The translations under genes and the position numbers were made by a program. A stretch of DNA of 64,000 nucleotides. It comes from Kribbella sindirgiensis. GTDB lineage: Bacteria; Actinomycetota; Actinomycetes; Propionibacteriales; Kribbellaceae. The stretch covers positions 124,001 to 188,000 of the forward strand of contig NZ_SJKA01000010.1 in NCBI RefSeq assembly GCF_004331435.1, given 5' to 3'. Under the pieces are notes generated by a model, which searched no databases, was not told where the DNA came from, and was given only the letters and a program-made list of their open reading frames with translations. This document shows positions 26,788 through 37,072 of the stretch, piece after piece. Each line of letters begins with the position of its first letter. Position 1 is the stretch's first letter.

Positions 26788-29700
26788 ATGTTTGGTAGCC
26801 CGCCATTCCCGAGCGAGGGTCTCTACGACGGACGGCACGAGCACGACGCGTGCGGTGTTGCCTTCGTCGCGACTCTGACCGGTGAACCCAGCCACGACAT
26901 CGTGGCGAAGGCCTTGACCGCCCTGCGGAACCTCGAGCACCGTGGCGCGTCCGGTGCCGAGCCCGACTCCGGCGACGGCGCCGGCATCCTGATCCAGGTA
27001 CCGGACGCCTTCTACCGCAAGGTGTGCGAGTTCGAGCTGCCCGCGCCGCACAGCTACGCGACCGGTATCGCGTTCCTGCCGGCCGACGCCGACGACGCCG
27101 CGAAGGCGATCGACCGGATCGAGGAGCTCGCGGCCGAGGAGCAGCTGACGGTGGTCGGCTGGCGGGACATCCCGACCACGCCCGACCTGCTCGGCGCGAC
27201 CGCGCGTTCGGTGATGCCGACCTTCAAGCAGCTGTTCGTGACCGCGCAGGCGGGCCGCGTGCTCGGCCTGGCGCTGGAGCGGATGGCGTTCCGGCTGCGC
27301 AAGCGCGCCGAGAAGGAGACCGAGACCTACTTCCCGTCGCTGTCCGGCCGGACCATCACCTACAAGGGGATGCTGACCACCGACCAGCTGGACAAGTTCT
27401 TCCCCGAGCTGACCGACCCCGACCTCGCCTCGGCGATCGGCATCGTGCACAGCCGGTTCTCCACGAACACGTTCCCGTCCTGGCCGCTGGCCCACCCGTA
27501 CAGGTACATCGCCCACAACGGTGAGATCAACACCGTCCAGGGCAACCGGAACTGGATGCGGGCCCGCGAGGCGCTGCTGTCCAGCGACCTGATCCCGGGC
27601 GACCTGGAGCAGCTCTACCCGATCTGTACGCCGGGTGCGTCCGACTCCGCGTCCTTCGACGAGGTCCTCGAGCTCCTGCATCTCGGCGGCCGCTCGCTGC
27701 CGCACGCGATGCTGATGATGATTCCGGAGGCGTGGGAGAACGCCGCCACCATGGACCCGCAGCGGCGGGCGTTCTACGAGTTCCACTCGACGCTGATGGA
27801 GCCGTGGGACGGCCCGGCGTCGGTGGTCTTCTCCGACGGCACCAAGGTCGGCGCGGTCCTGGACCGCAACGGCCTGCGCCCGTCGCGGTACTGGGTGACC
27901 GACGACGGTCTCGTCGTACTCGCCTCCGAGGCCGGCGTCCTGGACATCGGCCCGGCGACCGTGACCGAGAAGGGGCGGCTCGAGCCTGGCCGGATCTTCC
28001 TGGTCGACGTCGACGCGCACCGGATCATCACCGACGCCGAGGTGAAGAACGCGCTCGCCGCCGAGCACCCGTACGACGAGTGGCTGCACGCCGGCCTGAT
28101 CCGGTTCGAGGACCTGCACGAGCGCGAGCACGTCGTCCACAGCCACGCGTCGGTGACCCGGCGGCAGCAGGTCTTCGGGTACACCGAGGAGGAGCTGCGC
28201 GTCATCCTCACCCCGATGGCGAAGTCCGGCGCCGAGCCGATCGGCTCGATGGGCACCGACACGCCGATCGCGGTCCTGAGCGATCGTCCGCGATTGCTGT
28301 TCGACTACTTCGCGCAGCTGTTCGCGCAGGTCACGAACCCGCCGCTGGACGCGATCCGCGAGGAGCTGGTGACCTCGCTGTCGTCCAGCCTCGGCCCGGA
28401 GTCGAACCTGCTCAACCCGAGCCCGGCCTCCTGCCGCCAGGTGGTGATCCCGTTCCCGGTGATCACCAACGACGAGCTGGCCAAGCTCCGGCACATCAAC
28501 CTCGACGGCGACATGCCCGGCCTGGCCACCACGGTCCTGCGCGGCGTGTACGACGTCGAGGGCGGCGGCGAGGCGCTCCGGACCCGGCTCGACGAGCTGT
28601 GCGCCGAGGCGAGCGCCGCGATCAACGACGGCGCCCGCATCCTGGTGCTGTCCGACCGGCACTCGAACGCCGACAGCGCCCCGATCCCGTCGCTGCTGCT
28701 CACCTCCGCGATCCACCACCACCTGGTCCGGGAGAAGACCCGCACCCAGGTCGGTCTGGTGGTCGAGGCCGGTGACGTCCGCGAGGTCCACCACGTCGCG
28801 CTCCTGATGGGGTACGGCGCGGCCGCGATCAACCCGTACCTGGCGCTGGAGTCCGTCGAGGACCTGTGCCGGCGTGGTACCTACCTGCCCGGCATCGAGC
28901 CCGAGCAGGCGATCCGCAACGTGGTGAAGTCGCTCGGCAAGGGCGTCCTCAAGGTCATGTCGAAGATGGGTGTCTCGACGGTCGCGTCGTACACCGGCGC
29001 CCAGATCTTCGAGGCGAACGGGCTGTCCCCGTTCCTGGTCGACATCTACTTCACCGGTACGTCGTCCCGGATCGGCGGCGTCGGCCTGGACGCGATCGCG
29101 GAGGAGGTACGGCGTCGCCACCTGCGCGCGTATCCGGCCGACGGGATCCTGCCCGCGCACCGCAAGCTGGAGATCGGCGGCGAGTACCAGTGGCGCCGCG
29201 AGGGCGAGCCGCACCTGTTCGACCCGGACACGGTCTTCCGGCTGCAGCACAGCACCCGGACCGGGCGGTACGACATCTTCAAGCAGTACACGTCGAAGGT
29301 CGACGAGCAGTCCGAGCGGCTGATGACCTTGCGCGGTCTGTTCGGCTTCAAGTCCGACCGCGGGCCGATCCCGATCGACGAGGTCGAGCCGGTGAGCGCG
29401 ATCGTCAAGCGGTTCTCCACCGGCGCGATGAGCTACGGCTCGATCAGCGCCGAGGCGCACACCACGCTGGCGATCGCGATGAACCAGCTCGGCGGCAAGT
29501 CGAACACCGGCGAGGGCGGCGAGGACGCCGAGCGGCTGTACGACCCGGCCCGGCGGAGCTCGATCAAGCAGGTGGCGTCCGGCCGCTTCGGCGTCACCGC
29601 GGAGTACCTGACGAACTCCGACGACATCCAGATCAAGATGGCGCAGGGCGCGAAGCCCGGTGAGGGCGGGCAGCTGCCCGGCCCGAAGGTGTACCCGTGG

Positions 29701-31311
29701 GTGGCGAGCACCCGGCACTCGACGCCGGGCGTCGGCCTGATCTCACCGCCGCCGCACCACGACATCTACTCGATCGAGGACCTGGCGCAGCTGATCCACG
29801 ACCTGAAGAACGCGAACCCGTCGGCGCGGATTCACGTGAAGCTGGTCTCGGAGGTCGGCGTCGGTACGATCGCCGCGGGCGTCAGCAAGGCGCACGCGGA
29901 CGTCGTACTGATCTCCGGCCACGACGGCGGCACCGGCGCGGCGCCGCTGACCTCGCTGAAGCACGCGGGCGGTCCGTGGGAGCTGGGTCTCGCCGAGACG
30001 CAGCAGACCCTGCTGCTGAACGGTTTGCGCGACCGCATCGTCGTCCAGACCGACGGCCAGCTGAAGACCGGCCGGGACGTGATCATCGCCGCGCTGCTCG
30101 GCGCGGAGGAGTACGGTTTCGCGACCGCGCCGCTGGTGGTGTCGGGCTGCATCATGATGCGGGTCTGCCACCTGGACACCTGCCCGGTGGGCGTCGCGAC
30201 GCAGAACCCGGTGCTGCGGGAGCGGTTCTCCGGCAAGCCCGAGTTCGTCGTCAACTTCTTCGAGTTCATCGCCGAGGAGGTCCGCGAGTACCTGGCGGAG
30301 CTCGGGTTCCGGACCCTGGACGAGGCGATCGGTCACGCCGAGGTCCTCGACATCCAGCGGGCCGTCGACCACTGGAAGGCCGACGGGCTCGACCTGTCGC
30401 CGATCCTGCACGTGCCGGCGCTGCCGGAGGGCACGTCGCTGCACCAGACCATCGAGCAGAACCACGGTCTGGACAAGGCGCTCGACAACGAGCTGATCCG
30501 GATCTGCCAGCCGGCGCTGGAGAACGGCGAACCGGTCCGGGCGCAGCTCGCGATCCGGAACGTCAACCGGACCGTCGGCACGATGCTGGGCCACGAGATC
30601 ACCAAGCGGTACCGCGCGGCCGGGCTGGCCGACGGCACCATCGACCTGACCTTCACCGGGTCGGCCGGCAACTCGTTCGCCGCGTTCGTGCCGCGTGGTG
30701 TCACGCTGCGACTCGAGGGTGACGCGAACGACTACGTCGGCAAGGGCCTGTCCGGCGGCCGGGTCGTGATCCGGCCCGACCGGCACGCGCGGTTCGACGC
30801 CGCCGACCAGATCATCGCCGGCAACGTGATCGCGTACGGCGCCACGTCCGGCGAACTGTTCATCAGCGGCGGCGCCGGGCAGCGGTTCTGCGTCCGGAAC
30901 TCCGGCGCGACCGCGATCGTCGAAGCGGTCGGCGACCACGCGTGCGAGTACATGACCGGCGGGCGCGTCGTCGTACTCGGCGCCGTCGGCCGGAACTTCG
31001 CGGCCGGCATGTCGGGCGGCGTGGCCCACGTGATCGACCTGGACCCGGCGTTGGTGAACCCGGAGCTGGTGGATCTGCACCCGGTCACCACCGACGAGTC
31101 CGAACTGCTGCACGACCTGGTCCGCAGGCACTTCGAGGAGACCGGTTCGGAACGGGCGGCCAAGCTGCTCGCCGACTGGCCGGCCGCGGCTGCCAGGTTC
31201 ACCACGGTGATGCCCCGCGACTACGCCCGGGTGCTGGCGGCCAAGGCGGCCGCCGAGCGCGACGGGCTGGACGAGGACGCCACCACGCGAGCGATGATGG
31301 AGGCCATCTGA
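26788..31311 (+). CDS. gltB: Glutamate synthase (NADPH) large chain
   Basis: GltB (1507 residues) makes glutamate from 2-oxoglutarate and glutamine-derived ammonia. A 21-residue propeptide is removed to expose Cys22 ([10 protein letters not shown]), the glutaminase nucleophile. The amidotransferase domain spans roughly 22-400; the central and FMN-binding synthase domains span 420-1180, with [12 protein letters not shown] lining the tunnel. The 3Fe-4S motif [12 protein letters not shown] lies near residues 1117-1128. The C-terminal right-handed beta-helix includes GGRVVVLG. Its stop shares one nucleotide with the gltD start. Confidence 0.98.
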   Translation: MFGSPPFPSEGLYDGRHEHDACGVAFVATLTGEPSHDIVAKALTALRNLEHRGASGAEPDSGDGAGILIQVPDAFYRKVCEFELPAPHSYATGIAFLPADADDAAKAIDRIEELAAEEQLTVVGWRDIPTTPDLLGATARSVMPTFKQLFVTAQAGRVLGLALERMAFRLRKRAEKETETYFPSLSGRTITYKGMLTTDQLDKFFPELTDPDLASAIGIVHSRFSTNTFPSWPLAHPYRYIAHNGEINTVQGNRNWMRAREALLSSDLIPGDLEQLYPICTPGASDSASFDEVLELLHLGGRSLPHAMLMMIPEAWENAATMDPQRRAFYEFHSTLMEPWDGPASVVFSDGTKVGAVLDRNGLRPSRYWVTDDGLVVLASEAGVLDIGPATVTEKGRLEPGRIFLVDVDAHRIITDAEVKNALAAEHPYDEWLHAGLIRFEDLHEREHVVHSHASVTRRQQVFGYTEEELRVILTPMAKSGAEPIGSMGTDTPIAVLSDRPRLLFDYFAQLFAQVTNPPLDAIREELVTSLSSSLGPESNLLNPSPASCRQVVIPFPVITNDELAKLRHINLDGDMPGLATTVLRGVYDVEGGGEALRTRLDELCAEASAAINDGARILVLSDRHSNADSAPIPSLLLTSAIHHHLVREKTRTQVGLVVEAGDVREVHHVALLMGYGAAAINPYLALESVEDLCRRGTYLPGIEPEQAIRNVVKSLGKGVLKVMSKMGVSTVASYTGAQIFEANGLSPFLVDIYFTGTSSRIGGVGLDAIAEEVRRRHLRAYPADGILPAHRKLEIGGEYQWRREGEPHLFDPDTVFRLQHSTRTGRYDIFKQYTSKVDEQSERLMTLRGLFGFKSDRGPIPIDEVEPVSAIVKRFSTGAMSYGSISAEAHTTLAIAMNQLGGKSNTGEGGEDAERLYDPARRSSIKQVASGRFGVTAEYLTNSDDIQIKMAQGAKPGEGGQLPGPKVYPWVASTRHSTPGVGLISPPPHHDIYSIEDLAQLIHDLKNANPSARIHVKLVSEVGVGTIAAGVSKAHADVVLISGHDGGTGAAPLTSLKHAGGPWELGLAETQQTLLLNGLRDRIVVQTDGQLKTGRDVIIAALLGAEEYGFATAPLVVSGCIMMRVCHLDTCPVGVATQNPVLRERFSGKPEFVVNFFEFIAEEVREYLAELGFRTLDEAIGHAEVLDIQRAVDHWKADGLDLSPILHVPALPEGTSLHQTIEQNHGLDKALDNELIRICQPALENGEPVRAQLAIRNVNRTVGTMLGHEITKRYRAAGLADGTIDLTFTGSAGNSFAAFVPRGVTLRLEGDANDYVGKGLSGGRVVIRPDRHARFDAADQIIAGNVIAYGATSGELFISGGAGQRFCVRNSGATAIVEAVGDHACEYMTGGRVVVLGAVGRNFAAGMSGGVAHVIDLDPALVNPELVDLHPVTTDESELLHDLVRRHFEETGSERAAKLLADWPAAAARFTTVMPRDYARVLAAKAAAERDGLDEDATTRAMMEAI

Positions 31312-32777
31312 TGGCTGATCCCAAGGGATTCCTGACCACCCCGCGCGAGGTCGCCGACCGGCGGCCGGTGGAGGAACGCAAGCAGGACTGGAAAGAGGTC
31401 TACCCCGGCGGTCCCGGCAAGGCGCTGCTGCCGATCATCACCAAGCAGGCCGGCCGCTGTATGGACTGCGGCATCCCGTTCTGCCACAACGGCTGCCCGC
31501 TGGGCAACCTGATCCCGGAATGGAACGACCTGGTCTGGCGCGACGACTGGTCGAGCGCGATCGAGCGGCTGCACGCGACCAACAACTTCCCGGAGTTCAC
31601 CGGGCGGCTCTGCCCGGCGCCGTGCGAGACCTCCTGCGTGCTCGGCATCAACCAGGACCCGGTGACGATCAAGAACGTCGAGGTCGCGATCATCGACAAG
31701 GCCTGGGAGACCGGTGACGTCAACCCGCAGCCGCCGGAGTGGCTGACCGGTAAGACGATCGCGGTCGTCGGCTCGGGCCCGGCCGGCCTGGCCGCCGCGC
31801 AGCAGCTGACCCGCGCGGGTCACACGGTCGCGGTGTACGAGCGCGCCGACGCCCCGGGAGGCCTGCTGCGGTACGGCATTCCCGAGTTCAAGATGGAGAA
31901 GGTCCAGGTCGACCGCCGCATCCAGCAGATGAAGGAGGAGGGCACGGTCTTCCGCTCCGGCGTCAACGTCGGCGTGGACGTCACCGGCACCCAGCTCAAG
32001 CAGCGGTACGACGCCGTGGTCATCGCGACCGGCTCCACGGCCGCCCGCGACCTGCCGGTGCCGGGCCGTGAGTACGGCGGCATCCACCAGGCGATGGAGT
32101 ACCTGCCGCAGGCCAACCGGGTCGCGCTCGGGCAGACCGTCGACGGCCAGATCGTTGCTACTGGCAAGGACGTGGTGATCATCGGAGGCGGCGACACCGG
32201 CGCCGACTGCCTGGGGACCGCGCACCGGCAGGGCGCGCGGACGGTCACCCAGCTGGAGATCATGCCGCGGCCCGGCGACGACCGTCCGGGCAACCAGCCG
32301 TGGCCGACGTACCCGATGATCTACCGGGTCGCCTCCGCGCACGAGGAGGGCGGCGAGCGGGTGTACGCCGTCTCCACGGTGAACTTCGAGGCCGATGCTG
32401 CCGGCAACGTGTCCGGGCTGAACCTGGTGGAGGTCGAGTTCAAGGAGGGCCGCTTCGCGCCGATCGAGGGCACCGAGCGGCACATCCCGGCGCAGCTCGT
32501 ACTCCTGGCGATGGGCTTCGTCGGCCCGGAGCGCGAGGGTTTCCTCGAGCAGCTCGGCGTCGAGCTCGACGAGCGCGGCAACGTGAAGCGGGACAACCGG
32601 TACCAGACGTCGGTCGACGGGGTCTTCGCCTGCGGTGACGCCGGCCGCGGCCAGTCGCTGATCGTCTGGGCGATCGCCGAAGGCCGCTCCTGCGCCGGCG
32701 GCGTCGACGCCCACCTCACCGGATCGTCGACGCTCCCCACACCGATCCCGCCGACTGCCCGCCCCCTCGCAGTCTGA
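31311..32777 (+). CDS. gltD: Glutamate synthase (NADPH) small chain
   Basis: The 488-residue beta subunit feeds electrons from NADPH to GltB. The N-terminal cysteines CMDCGIPFCHNGCP (near 45-58) and CPAPCETSC (near 97-105) bind two 4Fe-4S clusters. The FAD loop is VVGSGPAGLAAA near 146 and the NADPH loop IIGGGDTGADCLG near 288. FACGDAGRGQSLIVWAI near 440 closes the FAD site. Translation start and gltB stop form TGATG. Confidence 0.98.
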   Translation: MADPKGFLTTPREVADRRPVEERKQDWKEVYPGGPGKALLPIITKQAGRCMDCGIPFCHNGCPLGNLIPEWNDLVWRDDWSSAIERLHATNNFPEFTGRLCPAPCETSCVLGINQDPVTIKNVEVAIIDKAWETGDVNPQPPEWLTGKTIAVVGSGPAGLAAAQQLTRAGHTVAVYERADAPGGLLRYGIPEFKMEKVQVDRRIQQMKEEGTVFRSGVNVGVDVTGTQLKQRYDAVVIATGSTAARDLPVPGREYGGIHQAMEYLPQANRVALGQTVDGQIVATGKDVVIIGGGDTGADCLGTAHRQGARTVTQLEIMPRPGDDRPGNQPWPTYPMIYRVASAHEEGGERVYAVSTVNFEADAAGNVSGLNLVEVEFKEGRFAPIEGTERHIPAQLVLLAMGFVGPEREGFLEQLGVELDERGNVKRDNRYQTSVDGVFACGDAGRGQSLIVWAIAEGRSCAGGVDAHLTGSSTLPTPIPPTARPLAV

Positions 32778-32783
32778 CCGCAG

Positions 32784-32848
32784 CCCACCTTGGGCCCCAG
32801 GCAACCAAAATCCGCGACGGAAAATGGTTGGTCGGTGCTCAAGGTGGG
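32784..32848. repeat. Dispersed palindromic element, copy 3
   Basis: The outer arms CCCACCTTGGGC (32784-32795) and GCTCAAGGTGGG (32837-32848) pair at 11 of 12 positions. The inner arms CAACCAAAATCCG and CGGAAAATGGTTG form an imperfect second stem. It begins 7 nt after the gltD stop and ends about 17 nt before the next gene. The string AAAATGGTTGGTC is shared exactly with copy 1 at 10619-10631, and GTGCTCAAGGT follows in both. It may serve as a gltD terminator. Confidence 0.82.
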
Positions 32849-32864
32849 GCTTCTCGGTAGGTTG

Positions 32865-34421
32865 GTGAGTGTGGTGGTACGGCTGGTGACGAAAGAGCGG
32901 CTGCGGGCGGCTGCGCCGTGGGCCGGATTGAGCCTGCTCTTCGTGCTGACCTCGGTCGTGGTGGGACTGTTCGGGTTCGTGAACGACTCCGAGCGGGTCA
33001 CGATCGGCGCGCACGCGGCGACCGTGTCGCCGACGTTCGACGGACACGCCACCCTCGACCTCGGCGCCGTCCTGCCGCGGCTGCGGATCCCGACCAACAC
33101 GCCGGGCGGGGTCGGCGTCAACGTCGACGTCCAGGAGACCGACGCCGACAACCTCACCGAGTTGCTCACCCGCGACACCCTGATCGCTTCTCAGCCCGAC
33201 GGTGAGATCGGGCGGATCCAGCAGGTCATCCAGGAGATGGCGGTCGACAACGCGGTCGCCGGGGCCGGGTCGGGCCTGCTCGTGGTCGTGGTGGTCGCGA
33301 CCCTGTGGACAGCCCTCGGCGTACGGCGCCGCAGCGAGCTGTGGCACCTCGTGCACCGGCACGAACGGCGGACCGAGCACCGGATGATCGTCGTGCTGGT
33401 CGCGATGCTGATCACGATCGCGTCGATCTTCGGACCGGGACGGATGCGGCAGGCCGACGTGCCGCCCACGCAGTGGCAGCCGTTGTTCAAGCTGCTGCCG
33501 GAGATGTCGTTCGACGACCGGCTGAAGTCGGTCGAGGTCGCGTCCGGGTTCTCCACCACCGGTGGCGTCGGGGTGATCCGGACGCTGGTGGAGACGTACC
33601 GCAAGTCCACCGAGCTGTACGGCAAGCTCAAGGACCGGGTCGCGGACGTCGCCCCGCAGCTGCACCAGCCGAACGAGAACGAGACGGTCGCGCTGCTGGT
33701 CTCGGACCGGCACGACAACATCGGCATCGACGGGTTCGCGGCCGAGGTCGCGAAGCGCGGCGGCGCCAAGTTGCTCATCGACGCCGGTGACGACACCTCG
33801 TCCGGGCAGAGCTGGGAAGCGTTCAGCATCAACTCGCTGCGGCAGCACTTCAAGGGCTTCAAGGTGGTCGCGGTGGCCGGCAACCACGACGCCGGCGGCC
33901 ACGTCGAGGAGTTCATGCGCAAATCCGGGTTCACCGTCCTCGACAGCAAGCCGGTTGAGGTCGAGGGCATCCGGTTCCTCGGCGACAGCGACCCGACCCG
34001 CACCGGGCTCGGCAGCGCCGACAGCCCCGGGGACGAGACGATCGAGCACCAGTCGGAGCGGCTCGCGGACATCGCCTGCGACCAGCCGGAGGACAAGCGG
34101 ATCTCGACCATGGTGGTGCACGACCCCTCGTCGTACGCCGACACGGCCGCCCGCGGGTGCGCGACGCTGCTCCTGTCCGGTCATTTGCACCGCCAGGTCG
34201 GGCCCGAACACCGGGTGGTCGACGGCCGCGCGGTCACGACGTACACGAACGGGACGACCGGGGGAGCGGCGTACGCCTTCGCGCTGGGCTACACGTTGCG
34301 CAAACCGGGTGAGGTCACCCTCATCACGTACCAGAAAGGGCTGCCGGTCGGTCTGCAGACCGTCACCGCCCAGCCCAGCGGGGACGTGACCGTCGGGCCC
34401 TACACCCCCTTCGGTTCTTGA
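32865..34421 (+). CDS. Membrane-bound calcineurin-like metallophosphoesterase
   Basis: The product has about 518 residues from GTG 32865; GTG 32871 is equally possible, and the earlier ATG lies inside the repeat element. N-terminal helices (about 18-38, 125-147 and 165-183) flank an extracytoplasmic domain. The C-terminal phosphoesterase domain has VSDRHDNIG near 282 (the usual SDxH with Arg inserted), DAGDDTSSG near 306, VAGNHDAGGH near 335, a VVHDPS motif near 410 and SGHLHRQVGPEH near 437. GNHD and GHxH metal ligands are intact. It resembles secreted/membrane metallophosphoesterases of actinobacteria; substrate unknown. Confidence 0.83.
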   Translation: MSVVVRLVTKERLRAAAPWAGLSLLFVLTSVVVGLFGFVNDSERVTIGAHAATVSPTFDGHATLDLGAVLPRLRIPTNTPGGVGVNVDVQETDADNLTELLTRDTLIASQPDGEIGRIQQVIQEMAVDNAVAGAGSGLLVVVVVATLWTALGVRRRSELWHLVHRHERRTEHRMIVVLVAMLITIASIFGPGRMRQADVPPTQWQPLFKLLPEMSFDDRLKSVEVASGFSTTGGVGVIRTLVETYRKSTELYGKLKDRVADVAPQLHQPNENETVALLVSDRHDNIGIDGFAAEVAKRGGAKLLIDAGDDTSSGQSWEAFSINSLRQHFKGFKVVAVAGNHDAGGHVEEFMRKSGFTVLDSKPVEVEGIRFLGDSDPTRTGLGSADSPGDETIEHQSERLADIACDQPEDKRISTMVVHDPSSYADTAARGCATLLLSGHLHRQVGPEHRVVDGRAVTTYTNGTTGGAAYAFALGYTLRKPGEVTLITYQKGLPVGLQTVTAQPSGDVTVGPYTPFGS

Positions 34422-34520
34422 CGATTCAGGCGATGCGGCCGCTTGTCTTCAACTGTTAACTGTCCAGTAACGGGGGCGGACCAGCGGGCCCAGTGGTTTG
34501 CAGGAGTAGGGTTTTGTGAC

Positions 34521-35972
34521 GTGCGTCGCGCAAAGATCGTTTGTACGCTCGGCCCGGCTACGGCCGCCCCGGAGCGCATCACAGAACTCGTCCAAGCAGG
34601 TATGGACGTCGCAAGGCTCAATCTGAGCCACGGCGCCCACGCCGAGCATGAGCGCATCTATCAGCGGATCCGCACCGCTGCGGCGGAGACCGGGGCCAAC
34701 GTCGGCATCCTGGTCGACCTGCAGGGCCCGAAGATCCGGCTGGCCGAGTTCGCCGAGGGCAAGGCAACGCTGACCTACGGCGAGCGCTTCACGATCACCA
34801 CCCGGGAGGTGCCCGGTGACCAGACCATCTGCGGTACGACGTACGACGGTCTGCCGGGCGACGTGAACCCGGGCGACCAGCTGCTGATCGACGACGGCCG
34901 GATCGCGCTCGTCGCCGAGGAGGTCACCGAGACCGACGTGGTCTGCCGGGTCACCGTCGGCGGCCCGGTCTCCAACCACAAGGGCATCAACCTGCCCGGC
35001 GTCTCGGTCAGCGTGCCCGCGCTGTCCGAGAAGGACGCCGAGGACCTGCGCTGGGCGCTGCACCTGCCGGCCGACATGATCGCGCTGTCGTTCGTCCGGG
35101 ACGCCGCCGACATCCAGCTCGTGCACAAGATCATGGACGAGGAGGGTCTGCGGATCCCGGTCGTCGCCAAGATCGAGAAGCCGCAGGCGGTCGCCAACCT
35201 GGACGAGATCATCGAGGCGTTCGACGGGTTCATGGTGGCCCGCGGCGACCTCGGCGTGGAACTCCCGCTCGAGGAGGTCCCGCTGGTCCAGAAGCTGATC
35301 ATCGACCAGGCCCGGCTGAACGCGAAGCCGGTGATCGTCGCCACCCAGATGCTGGAGTCGATGATCTCCGCGCCGCGACCCACCCGGGCCGAGGCCTCCG
35401 ACGTCGCGAACGCCGTACTCGACGGCGCCGACGCGGTCATGCTGTCCGGCGAGACCAGCGTCGGCCGGTTCCCGATCGAGACCGTCAAGACGATGGCCCG
35501 GATCGTGGAGTCGACCGAGGAGCACGGTCTCAGCCGGGTCCAGGAGATCGAGTGGGAGCCGAAGACCAAGGGCGGCGTCATCGCCCGCGCGGCCGCGGAC
35601 GTCGCGGAGCGGCTCGAGGCGAAGTACCTGATCGCGTTCACCCAGTCCGGTGACACCGCACTGCGGCTGGCCCGCTACCGCACCGAGGTGCCGCTGCTCG
35701 CGTTCACGCCGGTGCCGTCGGTCAGCTCCTGGCTGAGCGTGGTGTGGGGCATCACCACCCACATCGTCCCGACCGTCGACCACACCGACGAAATGGTCCG
35801 CCAGGTCGACCAGCGCCTCCTCGAACTGGGCATCCTCAACAAGGGCGACCTGGTAGTCATCGTCGCCGGCTCCCCACCCAGCATCCCCGGCTCCACCAAC
35901 GCCCTCCGAGTCCACCGCATGGGCGACGCCATAGAAGGCAACGCCCCCGCCTACCGAAGCCCCAACCCGTAA
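34521..35972 (+). CDS. pyk: Pyruvate kinase
   Basis: This 483-residue glycolytic enzyme transfers phosphate from phosphoenolpyruvate to ADP. The GTG start reads VRRAKIVCTLGPAT, the standard N-terminus. An upstream ATG would add 26 atypical residues, and TAGGG about 9 nt before the GTG supports it. Active-site features include ARLNLSHG near 30, the catalytic Lys in VAKIEKPQAV near 213, the metal ligands in MVARGDLGVELPLEEVP near 237, and MLSGETSVG near 310. The C-terminal allosteric domain is complete. Confidence 0.96.
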   Translation: MRRAKIVCTLGPATAAPERITELVQAGMDVARLNLSHGAHAEHERIYQRIRTAAAETGANVGILVDLQGPKIRLAEFAEGKATLTYGERFTITTREVPGDQTICGTTYDGLPGDVNPGDQLLIDDGRIALVAEEVTETDVVCRVTVGGPVSNHKGINLPGVSVSVPALSEKDAEDLRWALHLPADMIALSFVRDAADIQLVHKIMDEEGLRIPVVAKIEKPQAVANLDEIIEAFDGFMVARGDLGVELPLEEVPLVQKLIIDQARLNAKPVIVATQMLESMISAPRPTRAEASDVANAVLDGADAVMLSGETSVGRFPIETVKTMARIVESTEEHGLSRVQEIEWEPKTKGGVIARAAADVAERLEAKYLIAFTQSGDTALRLARYRTEVPLLAFTPVPSVSSWLSVVWGITTHIVPTVDHTDEMVRQVDQRLLELGILNKGDLVVIVAGSPPSIPGSTNALRVHRMGDAIEGNAPAYRSPNP

Positions 35973-35981
35973 GACCCGGTC

Positions 35982-36011
35982 GAGGCGGGTCACTGATTGC
36001 CCGCCCGCCTC
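35982..36011 (+). terminator. Probable pyk terminator hairpin
   Basis: GAGGCGGG pairs perfectly with CCCGCCTC across a 14-nt loop, starting 10 nt after the pyk stop. There is no T-tract. Confidence 0.6.
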
Positions 36012-36026
36012 AAGAAGGGTTCTCCC

Positions 36027-36078
36027 CTCGTGTTGGGGGTTCTCTGCTGGTATGCGAGCGGAGAACCCCCAACACGAG
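36027..36078. repeat. 18-bp perfect inverted repeat between pyk and tRNA-Leu
   Basis: CTCGTGTTGGGGGTTCTC and its exact complement GAGAACCCCCAACACGAG are separated by 16 nt. The stem is much longer than the pyk terminator just upstream. It could be a second, bidirectional terminator insulating the tRNA gene or the remnant of a mobile element. No other copy is seen in the window. Confidence 0.8.
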
Positions 36079-36184
36079 CGGATATCCAGTCCCGTGGCCC
36101 CTCCAGGAGCCTCACCCGGATCGCCGATTCCGATGGTGCCCGTCACGGCGGGGCCGATAGGCGGAATCGACCGGCTTGCGGCTA

Positions 36185-36202
36185 GAGTTGCTCCAGCAAC
36201 TC
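36185..36202. repeat. 8-bp palindrome abutting the tRNA 5' end
   Basis: GAGTTGCT-CC-AGCAACTC is perfectly self-complementary and its last base is the one immediately before mature tRNA nucleotide 1. In the precursor it would place a hairpin directly at the RNase P cleavage site. Confidence 0.7.
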
Positions 36203-36285
36203 GCCGGGTTGGTGGAATGGCAGACACGACGGACTCAAAATCCGTTGCTCGCAAGGGCGTGTGGGTTCGAATCCCACACCCGGCA
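36203..36285 (+). tRNA. tRNA-Leu (anticodon CAA)
   Basis: The sequence folds as a class II tRNA. Acceptor strands GCCGGGT and ACCCGGC enclose a D-arm beginning TGGTGGAATGGCAGACAC. Anticodon stem ACGGA/TCCGT has loop CTCAAAA, giving anticodon CAA (reads UUG). A long variable arm (GCTCGCAAGGGC) and T-arm GTGGGTTCGAATCCCAC follow. The discriminator is A and CCA is not encoded. Position and sequence make the assignment firm; ends are by inspection. Confidence 0.95.
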
Positions 36286-36317
36286 CAAATTGTCGGTGGC
36301 GACGATGACCATGAGGC

Positions 36318-37048
36318 ATGGGGCACATCAGGTCGCAGGAGACGGTGGACTCCGCGTTGCGGATGTCGGACGACGGGGTCAGTGACAAGGCGAATGCCGA
36401 GATCCACGGGGTCGCGATCAAGACGATTCGGCGGTGGCGGCGGCTGTATCAGCGGCGGGGGTTGCCGCGGGGGACCGGGTTTCAGCCGACGCCTTGTCCG
36501 CGGTGTGATGGGGCTGAGTTGGACGAGGCGGCGTACGCATTGCTTCTCGGGTGGTACTTGGGCGACGGTTCCATCGCGACGGCACGACGAGGCGTGTTCA
36601 CGCTGCAGATCGCGAACGACGAAAGGTACCCGGAGCTCAACCGCGAGATCTTCGAGACCATTAAGCGGGTCAAGCCGACTGCGAGCCCTTGTCCCCGGCT
36701 CCGCGTCGGTGTGGTTCTGACCGAGGCTCGCTGGAAGCACTGGCCGTGCTTGTCCCCGCAGCACGGTCCGGGGCGGAAGCACTTGCGGAAGATCGAGTTG
36801 GCCGACTGGCAGCGGGAGATTGTTGCCAAGTACCCCGAACAGCTCCTGCGCGGGCTCTTCCACTCGGACGGGTGCAGGATCGTGAACTGGGCGAGCAGAC
36901 CCCGCCGCGACTAGCGGTACCTCTACGTGCGCTATCTGTTCTCGAACAAGTCCGACGACATCCGGAACATACTCACGGATGCACTGGATCTCTTGGGCAT
37001 AGCTTGGCGGTTGCCGCGTTGGATGTGTTCGTGGGGCCGAAGTCGTGA
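36318..37048 (+). pseudogene. Decayed HTH plus LAGLIDADG homing-endonuclease-like gene
   Basis: The frame opens MGHIRSQETVDSALRMSDDG with a helix-turn-helix (KANAEIHGVAIKTIRRWRR). A CPRCDG zinc motif and the LAGLIDADG-type segment AYALLLGWYLGDGSI near residue 73 follow. It stops with TAG at 36912-36914 after CRIVNWASRPRRD. Reading on in the same frame restores family-like sequence (RYLYVRYLFSNKSDDIRNI), and the expected C-terminus AVAALDVFVGPKS appears in another frame ending at 37048. So there is a nonsense codon plus an out-of-frame deletion. It begins 32 nt after the tRNA-Leu gene. Intact relatives are stand-alone proteins in actinobacteria. Confidence 0.78.
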
Positions 37049-37072
37049 GGTGGGGTCGCTAGGGTGTGCGGT

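Noticed and set aside
26701-29718. Minus-strand open frame of about 1000 codons opposite gltB
   Set aside because: gltB is unmistakable on the plus strand. The antisense reading is compositionally a shadow with no family motif.
36203-37048. Integrative element with att sites at tRNA-Leu
   Set aside because: No integrase, no direct repeat of the tRNA 3' end and no block of foreign genes are visible; core genes resume immediately.
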